Below, one piece after another: positions 12,641 to 23,493 of a stretch of DNA of 64,000 bases. The notes under the pieces were generated by a model. That model was not told where the DNA came from. It did not search any database and saw only the letters and a list, made by a program, of their open reading frames with translations. Every line of letters starts with the position of its first letter. The first letter of the stretch is position 1. The DNA lies in assembly GCA_029339195.1 (NCBI GenBank), contig JAPTJF010000007.1:186001-250000 (forward strand), in the 5' to 3' direction. Origin of the DNA: Micractinium sp. NFX-FRZ. Lineage: Eukaryota; Chlorophyta; Trebouxiophyceae; Chlorellales; Chlorellaceae. The translations under genes were made by a program, and so were the position numbers.

Positions 12641-14809
12641 TCACTCGACGCATGGAACGTCAGCAGTGCGGTGGTCGACCGCTGACTGCGCCTCGCCGCC
12701 GCCTGCCCCCGGCGCGGCAGTTTTGCCGCTGAAGGGGCACCGCGGCGCCGCCTGCTGCTCCTTGGGAAGTGCTGGCTTGGTCAGCGGGAAGATGACTCTG
12801 CGAGTGGTCTCCACAATGGCCAACGCCTGCCCAATCTGGACCTGCACAGCGGGGAGACGGCGAGGCAGTGTGGGGGCGGGGGGCGGGGTGAGGCAGGCAT
12901 GCATGCAGGGAAGGGGGAACGCGGCCGCAGCACAACGCTCACGGCTGCAAGGCTGCGGTGTCAGGCAGGCAGGCAGGGCAGAGGGTGCAAGCTTGCAGGC
13001 TCAGGCGGGCACAGGCAGGCTGGCAGGTGCTGTCGCGTGGCTCACCTGCCCCACGCCCAGCTTCTCTAGCGCCGCCCGGAAGTGCTGCTGCACCATGTCA
13101 AAGTGGGCCTCGGACAGGCCTGCACACAAGCGAAACAACAGCAGTTTGCTTTGAGCTGGATGCGCTGAAGGAATGTTGGGGACAGTGGCGGTGCTTCGCC
13201 TCGTGCAGTGGGCCGTGCTAAAGCGTGCAAGGCATGATGCGCTGCCTTGCCAGGCAGGCGGGACGGTCCGGCACACGGAAGCAGCAGGCAGGGCCCAGGC
13301 TCGCAAGCGCGGACATGGGTGGGCGGCCGGGCAACAGGGAGGCACACCAGCGCAAGAGGAATCCATGCGCTCGCCTTTGCCTGCCCCCCGCCCATCCCAA
13401 CCACTATGTCGCCCGCCCTCTGTGCACACCCATGCTCCACCCCCATATGTTGGTGCCCCGCTTTTGCACCCTCGACAACCATTCCCTACAGCTGTGTGCC
13501 CAGCCAGGCACTTGAAAGCAGTACCATCTGCTCACCCGAGTTGGTGATGAGCCGCTCGTGCACAGCGTACAGCTGCGGCCAGGGCTCCGGGTTGAGCTGC
13601 AGGTACTCGTCAGGCCCCCCCAGCACATAGGTGACAAAGAGCAGGAACTTGCGGGCGCTGCAGGGGGGGGAAATCAAGGGTGGGGTGGGGCGGTGTGTGT
13701 GTGCAGCATGTGCGGTGGAACACTGGCGCACAGCGGCGCGCCTGGGACAGCAGAAGGTGGCACAGCACCTAGGCTCCCAGCAGCTGCTGCACTGCCTGCA
13801 CTGCCTGCAATCGACAGCTGGCAGCAACAGCCCGCCCGCAAACGAAAGCGCGCAGCACAGCGGCCCGCCGCCCGGGAGCCGAGGCGCATGCAGCCATGAG
13901 CCCAGTGGCGCCAGGCTGGCAGGCGAGGGGTCACTCACTGTTTGGACATGTCCACACCCTCAAAAAATATGGCCAGTTGTGGGTCGTCCAGCACCCGGCG
14001 ATAAAACTCATCCACCAGGGCCTGCAGGCACGACAGGCACAGCAGGGACAGCAGGGACGCCAGGCAGGGCAGGGAAGCGTGCGTTGAGCGGGGCAGGCAG
14101 AGCAGGCGGGGCAGCACGTGGTGAGCGGGGGGAGGCGCGGCAATGCGGCGTGCGCGTGCGGCACGGCCCCGCCCCGCGGCCGTCGGGCGCTGCCTGGCAC
14201 ACGTGCACGTCAAGGCTGTTATTCAGAAACAACCCTCCTGCTCAGCCGCTGCCACAGCCGCTGCTGCAACACCCCCGAGCGCACCTTGACCGCCACTCCG
14301 CCTCCCACTTGATCATACAGAGACGGCAGCTGCTCCTCCTCTTCCTGGACGTCCGCCTCCTTGCCGTCCTCCCCTGCCACCGCCTCCTCCCCTGCCGTGT
14401 CCTCCAGCTCGGCGCCAGAGGCCATGCGCGAGGAGCGCAGGGAGCTGCGGTGGGATGCGCGGTGCGAGCGCGGCGGCTGCGGGTCGCCGCCCGCGCCGCC
14501 GCCGCCGCCGTCCTGTGTGGACAGCGCCTCAAACTCCAGCAGAATCTCGCGTGTCAGCTGCCGGCTCAGCTCCTCCTCCGCCTCCTCCTCCGTGCCCACG
14601 TCATCCCCCAGGTTGCTGCACAGGCTGCACGCACGGCTGCCCATAAGGTAGTCCCCCGCGTGCGGGCCCGTGTCGGTGGAAACGGCCGACAGTGCGCCGC
14701 TGGCGGAGCGTGCCGCCATTACCAGGCTGCCGCCGTCGTTCTGCAGCGCTGCGGCCGCGGCAAGTGGAAGTTGCTGGAACTGGTGCAGCCCCAACGCCGG
14801 GTTGGCCAT
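12641..14809 (-). CDS. Truncated (2/2) haemoglobin, group I type, with N-terminal extension
   Basis: Exons 14809-14285, 14021-13939, 13657-13536, 13119-13046 and 12841-12641 join in frame to 334 residues. The globin fold starts at about residue 164 with LYDQVGGGVAVK and runs through VDEFYRRVLDDPQL, FFEGVDMSK, FLLFVTYVLGGPDEY, VHERLIT and LSEAHFDMVQQHF. Tyr182 fits the B10 position and His236 the proximal F8 haem ligand. Algal truncated globins bind O2/NO and have been linked to NO dioxygenation and nitrate assimilation. Odd points: the first 160 residues are an extension rich in Ser, Gly and acidic residues that ordinary members (about 120-160 aa) lack, and DMSK runs directly into HARKFL, about three residues shorter than the usual KQ-R-x-H stretch. 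No transit peptide is obvious. The C-terminus is a short disordered tail. Confidence 0.9.
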
Positions 14810-16456
14810 AGGTCAGGGACGGTCCTGCAGGGGGGCATAGGCACACGACGGGTTAGCCCGACGAAGTAGCGCAAGCGGTAGCGCAGCAGCGTCAAACTAG
14901 GTAGCAGGGGCTCCGGGCTCACCGGGTGCGCCTGGACGCTGGCCCAGGACGCGGAACAAGGGCGCGCCCCGCTCGACTTGAGTCCCTCCCAGCAAGCTGC
15001 TCGTCGGTAGCGCAGCTTCTAGTAGATATGTGGGCGCCAGTTCGCGGCCTTCCAGGCTGGGAGAGCACCGCTCTCGTTAGTATGCACTGGCGGGAAACTG
15101 TGAAGAGTGGTCGTTTTTGTTTGGTGGCGTGCAAGTGGAAACGAGGCTCTGAAGCTGCGGGCGAGGGCGGCACGAGGGAGCCATGAGCTCGGAATGCACA
15201 GCATGCCCCAGCGCAGCGGCACCGCCCCAGCTGCCGCTGGCGCTGCACCAGCCCCCTCTTCCATCTGGCACTGCCAAATCACAGAAGTGGTGTTCATAAT
15301 GCGGCCCATACCTGGTGGATTTCGGAGGCCACATTTGAGGGGTGGTGGGGGCAAGGCGGAAGCAGGTGGCCACTGGTTGATTGCTGTACTTTTGAGGGGG
15401 CACATTGGGCTCAACATGCTGTACGCTTCTTGCAACAGCGTGGCAGGCTGGCTGTGCTGGGCAGTAACAGCCAGGTGGCACGGTGGCACGTGGTCGTCCT
15501 TCCTTTGACCCAGTCCAACCGCAATTCCTGCCCATCCCGAGATGGCCCTGTTCCGCACATGTACCGGTAGTCAGCTTCGCCCCTCCTTTGAAGGGAGGGA
15601 ATTCCTCTTGCTGCTGCTGCCGGTGCAGCACGGCAAGCTGCCGAGAGGGTGGAACCACTCTTGAGTGGACCCGCCTTGCCCTCCTGTAGTTTACGCTTGA
15701 TGTGTTGCTGCTCACCTAGGTCTGTGCTTGGCTTCCAAGTCGTTGTGTGCAAGGTAGCGTGCAGTCGTGCCCTGCGGGCGCCAGCCAGGTGCCGCTGGCA
15801 GTGCTACAGCCGCCCGGCCCGGTGGGGTTCCCTCGAGTGTTCCAAGGGGGTGACGCCCGTCCTTCACGTATCGGCTCCTGGCTGTTAGTATGGTCTTTGC
15901 CAAATGAGCAAGCATATCCATGCCAGCCAGGCATGGCAGCATGCAAAGAAGCGTGTGGATTACTAGGAGTGATGTGAATGCACAACAGGTATAACTGCAA
16001 TCATACTTCTTTTTCTCAGTAGCTGAATGCTGCCATTAGCAGCAGTCCAAATGTGTGAGTGCCACCGCCGGCATGCGCTTGGCAAACATGGGGGTTCCGT
16101 TACAGCCAACGATCGTTCAAATGAAGGGTCAGGGGGTGGAGAGAAAAGTGTGCAGGCATGGTTCGGGTATGCATGCATGGTATACGGTTTTCACCGGCGG
16201 GGACATGTTGGGTAGGGCGGGTATATGGTGCATGCTATCATATGGGAAGTGTGGTAACATGCAGATGCTACTTGTTTTAGTGGTTGTTGAGACACTTAGC
16301 TTGCTCAGCTAAGACCCCGAGGTTGGGTTGCATGCTTGTGCATGCTATTGGCTCCTTACGCTGCCGAGGCTTGAGGCAGCAATATGACGTATCTGCACCA
16401 GCGGCAAGGACGTTTAACGGTAGCACCAGAAATGAGCGCTACTAAGAGGGTGGGGG
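14810..16456. other. Intergenic region between globin 5' end and HAP2 3' end
   Basis: It contains the globin promoter and 5' UTR on the left and the HAP2 3' UTR on the right. GC falls visibly from about 15.2 kb onwards. A TTACA (TGTAA on the HAP2 strand) at 16098 is a possible poly(A) signal. A short inverted repeat GCTGCC...GGCAGC lies at about 16360-16380. No supported gene. Confidence 0.5.
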
Positions 16457-19400
16457 CTATGGCTGGCCTAGAGCACCGCTCATCTGCATCCTCTGTTGGC
16501 GGATGCGTGCCAGCTGCTGCTGCATCATGAGCAGCTGCTGTTGCTGCATGGCAGCGGGCGACTGTCCACTATAAGCTGCTGCACCGGCAGCTGCTCCATG
16601 CGGTGCGAGGGCGGTTGAGGGCAAAACGGGCACTGAGCCAGAAGAGGCATCTGCCGCCAGTGGGTTACTGATCACCACCTGATTCACACCCATAAGGGTG
16701 CCCTTGGCCTGGTGGGCCGCAGACATGATGGAGGTGTGGGCCCGGTTCAGGCCTCCGCTGCGCTGGCGCAGCAGCCCTGCCCCTTGCAGTTCGCCGTCGG
16801 AAGGTGGCATACCCTTGCCAGACCTGCCAGACTTGAACGACATGTTAACGCTCCCGTCGGTGCTGGCATGAGCCTGCTTGGCTTGCTTGCCCGAGCCGCC
16901 GCCCTCCTCGTCGTCTTGGGACGATTCCTTCCTGCCCCCCTTCTTGCCGCTGCTGGCACCGCCCTGCTGGGCTGGCTCTGGGGCGGGTTGGGTGCGTGCG
17001 CGACAGAACAACCAGGAAAAGAGGGTGACGAGGACACGGATGGCGATGGAGAGGTAGCCAGTCTTCCATGCTGCAAAAAGGGCCCCCACTGCAGCAACAG
17101 GTGCTGCAATGGCAGCAATACCCTGCACATGTGGCGAGGCGGCAGACAAAGCATTGGTTAAGTGGGCAATGTCGAATTTGCAGCCTTGACATATGCATGG
17201 GCTAGCACACCGGGCAACGCAAGGCAGTTAGGCATGTATGTATGCATCGATGTGCAACAAGAGGCACATAAAGTTGGCAAGCAGACGGGCAATTGCCATG
17301 TGCGGTGTGTGCCAATACGGGCATGCTGTGCTCACCTTTGCCATGCGACCATAGCAGCCATTGTCTATCAGGCATTTCAAATTAACGACGTTGGGGCAGG
17401 CCTGTTGGCAGAATTCGGGGGTCGCCTTCTTTAACACGACTGCTTTTGTGGGGTCTTCCGGGTCCACATACTGCACCGAGGCAAAAGCACATCTAGTTGT
17501 CCGCATACACTCTATTGAAGTAGAGGAAAGCGCCTAGAGGCGCAAGTCGCCATGAAATGTTCGCAATGCACATGCCATCTCGGGTCAACATTGTTGTTGT
17601 TGCTACTGCTGCCACCTGCCACCCCACCACCCCACAGAAAAGAAGATATAAGCCCAAGGGCGTGGGGTCGAATGACACTCACTTACAGCCACCAATGCCC
17701 CTAACTTCATCCCTAATTGCCCTTACCACGCCATCAGTGCCATTTGGCTGCACTGGCGGCTTCTCGATTTTGGGAGCCGTTGTTGTAAACGCCACAGATC
17801 GAGCGGTCGCAACTAAACCCAGAGAGTCCCAGACTGTAACTGCAGAATCATGGAGGGGAGACAGAAACGTGGGGATGCCAACAGTCATGCAAGGGCAATG
17901 TCGTAGCATCGCACGAATGTGCGTGTTGGTTTGAGCAATGGGTAGGGGTGGGGCACCGGCCTCCATCTATGGTACACACCCAAATGCTGACCCATGCCAC
18001 AACCTTGTTGTACATGCTTGGCTCGACCTCCCCTCCCACACCCCATCCACACATGTTGCCAACCGGCATGCTACTGTGCTACTCACCATCGCAAGTGTTG
18101 TTATCTGCCTTAAGGCTCCCCATTTGCAACTTAAACTGGAACATTTGGGTAGCCTTTGCTTGGATGCTATATTGTTGGGGCTGCAATTCCGCCACGTAGC
18201 ATGCATTGCAAGGGTGCGTCAAGTGAGACCCAAGTTGAATGTTGTTGTTTTCGCAATGGGGTGGAGCAATAAACCGCTGACATAGCAAGCAAGCCCAATG
18301 TATTGCACGACCGCGACGGCACATGTGACCGCCGTACGCTAACTGCTTGTCAGGAGCACCTTGCCGACCGTGCCAGGAGGCTCTTACTCCACCCACACCA
18401 ATGCTTCCCCAAAGCCTGGGTGGGGGGCCTAGGACCTACACTTGCCCGCGTGGAGTTGCCCAGCCCCTATAACTAACCCCAAGCGGCCTCACCGCAACAG
18501 GGAGCAGGTTCTCAGAGCAGTTGGTAACGGTGACGGCATAGTCCGCTGCAATGAAACCCGTGTTTTGCACCTCAACTGCACCCAACAACAATGAACATGG
18601 CGTGAAGCTTTAGAGAGCACAAGCAAGCCGGCATGTTGTAAGATGAGCATGCATGTTGTGACAGCGGCTACTTCAATGCCATGCAGCTGTCTGGATGTGC
18701 CTCTGTGCGTCTTCTCATGCGGCCTGAAACCACGCCACGCTCTCATGTTGTCTTACCGGTTAAATAGCCACTGGTTGTCATGGACTCGAAACCACCACAC
18801 TTGCTGCCGTCAAAAGAGCATACCTGAAACATGGGGTACATATGTGGGGTGGGTGGGAAGGGTAAATGTGTGAAAGGCAAAAGGGAACGGCCAGCGGAGG
18901 CCCCCCCAACAGGGTGCCCACACTCCCGCTGGTTTCCTCAACCCACGCCCAAGGGCGCATTCTTCTTCTTCTTCAAAAACCTATAGCAAACAACAATGCA
19001 AATCGCACCTCCAGCTTCGTTATCTTTGCTGGTGAGCGGGTTTGAGTGTACACAATATCATCAGTGTCCAATTTCACCAGCAGTACGCTGGTTTGTGTCT
19101 CTTTCACAGGGAGCTGAAGCCAGAGGTTTTTCAAAGGATCCGTTGGCGAGTCCCAATTGATCTGCATGCCACGCGGAAGGGAAGGGCGGCATGTTGGTGC
19201 CATGGGAAACAAAGGCCAGAGGCTTGCAAGGGTTGGTCAACGACTTGGGTGTAGGAAGAGAAAGTGCACCTTTGCAAGCATTGACGCCCCTACTACCCCT
19301 ACTCCACACAAAGAGTGCTTGGGGCCAAGGATGTCTCACAGGTTTCGCGAGGTCCTCCGTCGGATTGACTCCCGTGCATCCCAAACAGCTGCTACCAAGT

Positions 19401-22400
19401 GATTCACGTGGGTAAGTGCTGCTGCCATACCGCCCAATGAGATACTGAGGATCCTGGCCTGTAAGGACGGGATCACAACAAAGCCGATCAACTATTGAGG
19501 CTACGCAAAGATGGGGAGCGGCAGACCAGGGAGGGGCGGACCATATGCATGACATGCATGGTGAGGGCCAACCTACCCACCCCAACACCCTCACCCACCA
19601 CGAAGGACAAGTCAAGTAATGCCCGAAGCGTGGAACATCAACATGGCAGACACCCCCACGCTTACCCCGTGCAACACGCTCAATGTCCTTCTCCCGCAGT
19701 GGCACAATTTGGTTCTTCAGGCAGCTCCCCTCGGGCACATCACACCGGTTGGGCTGGTTGTTTCGGAACCCGCTGCAAGGCAGAAATGGAGGTGGGGCCC
19801 CCGGTGGGTGTGGGGGTCCAATTTGATAAGTTAACAAGCTTGGCAGCCATGGTATACAGCATTGGGACGAGCTACGCTTGTGCACACGTGTGTTGTGCAA
19901 CTCAGCAACGCGGGTTTAGGGTTTAGGGTTTAGGGGTTTTACCCTGACATGGTTGCAACCATGTTGACAAAGATGGAGGTTTTGTTTATGCGGGGCTGGG
20001 TTTTTGGCCTTTGAATTCTGCAACTCTGCAACCCAACCTTGCATCACAACACTTTCAGGAGGTTGAAGGAGCAATCACACCCTCCGCTCCCAGCCCTTAG
20101 CACTCCCACAACCTCAACTTTCGACGAACGGCAAGCAATGTCGATTTACTGTTTTTGAAAACTCACAAGTAGTCCACACCAATTTTGTCACACTCGCCCG
20201 TCTCGGTGACCTTGTCTCTCTCAACAATCATCCACTCCCATTGCCTGTTTGTCAAGGAGTATCTGTAAATCGCATTCTCCGTCAGATTTTCTTTGCGTAG
20301 TTCTGCACGCAGGATGAAATGGTCAAGTGGGTGGGTCCGTGAGTGGGGGGGTGGGGGGTGAGCGCGTTGCGGTAAGGCAGAGGAATTGCATGTTGGGAGC
20401 CACCCTTGCAATGTAAAGAAGACAATGCCAGCACACAAAGCAGCCACAAGGCATTTTGTCCCGCCAACCGTCTCATCCACCGCCCTTGCCGTGGCGCCTT
20501 GCCTTCCCTCCACGGCACAAACAACCATTTGTTGTGAACTTGCGGCGGGGACACATAATTGGCGAAATCTCCAACCAGCTCCACGGAAATTTCGGGCTTA
20601 GGGTTACTAAAAGGCTTATCGGGGCGCACGCTCGCCGACTTGTACTCAAGTCGGGTGCCATTTCGAGCATAAATGTTGACGTCCACGTAGATGGCAAAAT
20701 GCATTGTGTGTTGATCCCCAATTGTAAAGCCCTGCAAAGCAAGCAAGACAGTCCATATGGGTGATTTTGCTGAAAGAGAATGCCAGGTTGAAAAACAAGT
20801 GCCTACAACGACGTCAAGAGTGTTCTGAAGGCTGACCAAGGCCACCGGGTCGAGGGGGCGCGGTTGAACAAGCCGCGGCTGCATCCTCGAAGCGGTGGCC
20901 AAAACTTTTGTGATCATCGGTGTTCTTTCTTATCTGCTATTTCGTGATTTTAATGTCTTAAAATGCTATCCCACCCCGTGGCCATCCCCTACTATGATGC
21001 ATTTAGCCAAGCACTGTCTTTCCTGGCTGTCCCACTTGACTGCCCAACGCATCCAAGCCTTCCATCCCCAGCCTACCCACCAAGTGCTCGTGATTGGGAT
21101 CGAAGCGATAGCAGTGTGCCGCGCCCCTCGGTTTGTTCCAGAAAGTGAAATCGAATGCTGGGCACTTCATGTTCGGGCGGTACAGCAATTTCTCTCCTCC
21201 AAAGAACGTTTCCTTCTCGCACCCGCAACAGAAGCCTTGCGACTCCCTGCATGCATTGAGGCGGGTGATGGGAGGGCAGAAGAGGAAGCACATGAATGCA
21301 CCCGGAAGAGGGGGTGTGGCAGCCGAATGGGGATGGAATCAAATGAAGCCAACGGCTTGCTGCCCAAGGAGAGGAGAGTGGAGTGGGCGAGTGAAGAGGT
21401 GAGGTGGGCAGGGCAGGGCGGTTAGGGAGGGCAGCAGGTAAGTGTGGCTTCAGGTCTGAGGGAAGTGGGTGGGCAGTGGTGGTGGTGGTGGGGTTGGGTG
21501 GAGGGTGGTGGGGTGGTGGGGTGGGGGGGTGGGCTGGGAGGTGGGAGTTGGGGCTGGGGTGGTAAGATGGGCAGACGAGAAAAGCACGTGGCAAGTGTAC
21601 ATGCAGAGATGGCAAGAGGTGGGCGGATGGGGCGCGCAGAAAGGCAGGCTTAGAGGATGGGGTGAGAGAAGCAGGCTGGTGTACAGGCGGAGAAGGTAGG
21701 AGGTGGGTGGGTGGATGGGCGGTTGGGCGGGCAGCCAGCCATAAGCGGGCTGAGAGATTGGGGGGGCGGAGGGGCGCGGGATCGAGGCAGCAGACCTGCA
21801 CTGCACTGCAGGACCTCCAGCTTGAATCAACGGGCACATAACTAGACATATGCAAGACATGCAGGTGTTAAGAGCATTATGCCAACAAGAGCTGCCCTTG
21901 CCCTAGCTAGGCTCGGCTCGGCACCGCAAAGCTTTCACAGCGACCACAGGGAGCGGGCGCGCGCAACGCACGGGATTGGCTGGTTGGTAGTGGCGTTGAT
22001 GGCCCAGCCGCAAGTGGTCCCTTGATCAGCACGATCGGCGTTGCAACCACTATTTTGGCGGATGACCTCCTGCAACGTTGTGAGCAGCGTGTGGAATAGA
22101 AAATGGAGAGCTCAAGCAAGGAGCAAATCCGACAGAGGAGGAGTCCATACAGACCCCACAGCGATGTCCCCCACGACTGGGCGCACGAGGACATCCGGTT
22201 TCACTTTGAAAGCGATTCAGCCGGATATGATGTGATGGTGGCAGGTAGCGAGGGGGAAGGAAGTCGCATGCACAGTCGCATGCACAGTCGCTAGGCACAG
22301 CACCTTCACTTTTTTCGCACGCTTTGACTATCCAATCCCCTGCTGTGCACACCACCCCCTTTACAACACAGACAAGCTTGCCGGCCAGCAGCCGCACCTC

Positions 22401-23041
22401 ATAAAGCTTGCCATGAAATGTTCGCTCATAAGTAAGCGGGTACTTGAGGACGACGGGCGTCTTGGTGAACTGAACTTTGACAATTTGATCAATGTCCCGA
22501 CAGGTGCAGCCAGGATCTGTGACGTAGTTGCAGGGGCACGGGCACTGCCCGTTGGGACTGCAGCAGAGATGGCCAGGGGCGCGTGACGGCAACATTGACC
22601 CCATTTGGGTTGCTGGCGGCAGGGATGGGGACAGCGGCGGCAGCAGCGGCACGACGACACTTGGGGGCAGCACCGAGGCCGCCGGCCGCGGGCGGCTCAC
22701 TCACCTGTTCATGCATGTCAACGAAAATGTCATATCGTCTGTCTCGTGCGCGACCTTGTTGCTCTTGACTCCCACTTGAAGGATCAGCTTTTTGGAGCAT
22801 GTCGTGGTCAGATTCGCCGTCTGCGCATCGGAAACAACGCAAAAGTATTTAACAAGGGGCAATTAAGCGTCTGGAAGCAAAACAAGGGCCGCCGCAGGAG
22901 GAGGCGCGGGCGCCTTGAGCTTACCGAGCCGTCCTGCACGCACGTCTGCAGCTCGCTTTTCGATAGAATGAACGCTTCGGCGCCGGCAACTAGGGTCCAG
23001 AGGACCGCCAGTGCCAGCGCCCAGCGCACCGCCGCCGACAT
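16457..23041 (-). CDS. HAP2: HAP2/GCS1 gamete fusion protein
   Basis: Sixteen exons close in frame to 884 residues: 23041-22925, 22820-22705, 22557-22398, 22069-21972, 21246-21081, 20731-20503 (GC donor), 20302-20167, 19772-19666, 19458-19340, 19161-19009, 18823-18757, 18575-18493, 18276-18087, 17839-17727, 17470-17336, 17122-16457. The least certain ends are 19340 and 17727. A signal peptide covers about residues 1-23. The ectodomain carries KYPLTYERTFHGKLYE, the HAP2-GCS1 hallmark GFCCGCEK with AHCYRFD (about 168-215), WMIVERDKV with CDKIGVDY, and DTDDIVYTQTRSPAKI. A hydrophobic span lies at about 664-703, then a basic, Ser/Gln-rich cytosolic tail. HAP2 is the conserved trimeric class II-type fusogen that merges gamete membranes. 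Reference lengths are about 700 aa (Arabidopsis) and 1100 (Chlamydomonas). Codon use is more AT-ended than in neighbouring genes. Confidence 0.95.
19915..19935 (+). repeat. Interstitial telomeric repeat, three TTTAGGG units
   Basis: Three consecutive perfect TTTAGGG units plus an extra G lie in the HAP2 intron between exons 20302-20167 and 19772-19666. TTTAGGG is the telomere unit of plants and Chlorella-type algae. Confidence 0.9.
21466..21562 (+). repeat. G-rich (GGTGG)n tract in a HAP2 intron
   Basis: Many runs of three to seven G separated by one or two bases occupy HAP2 intron 4 (21247-21971). The + strand could form G-quadruplexes. HAP2 is transcribed from the other strand, so its pre-mRNA carries the C-rich complement. 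Confidence 0.75.
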
Positions 23042-23493
23042 GCCTGGGCCGAGGCCCACAATTGGTGACCTTGAAGGGGTGACCGGCGCGTGAAATGTGC
23101 TCAGAGGCTCCCTATTCGCACAATGAATAAATGGGGGCGCCGCGAGAGCATCGGGAGTGTCAAAGGTCACCATACAGGAGCTCGCCGCGGCACAGCACAG
23201 CGGCGTGCGGCGGGCGCCCACAGCACAGCCAGCTTGCTTATGTAAACACCTCTGGCATGTCAATGCAATCACGTCTGCGCTGTTAATGATTCGGTATGCT
23301 TGCAGGCATGGCAATTTGCACGGTGCGGCGTTCCTACACGAATGGACGCTTGTTTGGCTGCCCACACTGTGGCACGCGCAGCACGCACAAACACCAGCAC
23401 ATTGGGTGTTACGGCAGCTGGTGGCCACGCATTTTTGAAGACCTTGCTTCTCCATTTGCTGTTGCGACCAATGATGTGCCACACGCAGCAACA
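23042..23493. other. Spacer between HAP2 start and coiled-coil gene stop
   Basis: About 450 bases holding the HAP2 promoter/5' UTR and the 3' end of the next minus-strand gene. GC is intermediate between the low-GC HAP2 domain and the GC-rich DNA to the right. No gene or repeat seen. Confidence 0.5.

Noticed and set aside
15100..15740. Overlapping open frames on both strands between globin and HAP2
   Set aside because: Translations are low-complexity or random in composition, without splice consistency or motifs.
16360..16380. Short hairpin GCTGCC...GGCAGC as a small RNA precursor
   Set aside because: A six-base stem is too short for a miRNA precursor and is expected by chance.
18973..19212. 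First guess that HAP2 exon 9 ends at 19396 (CTTG|GTAGCA)
   Set aside because: That end leaves intron phase 1 against phase 0 of the next exon. Extending to AAACCT|GTGAGA at 19340 restores the frame, so this version is used.
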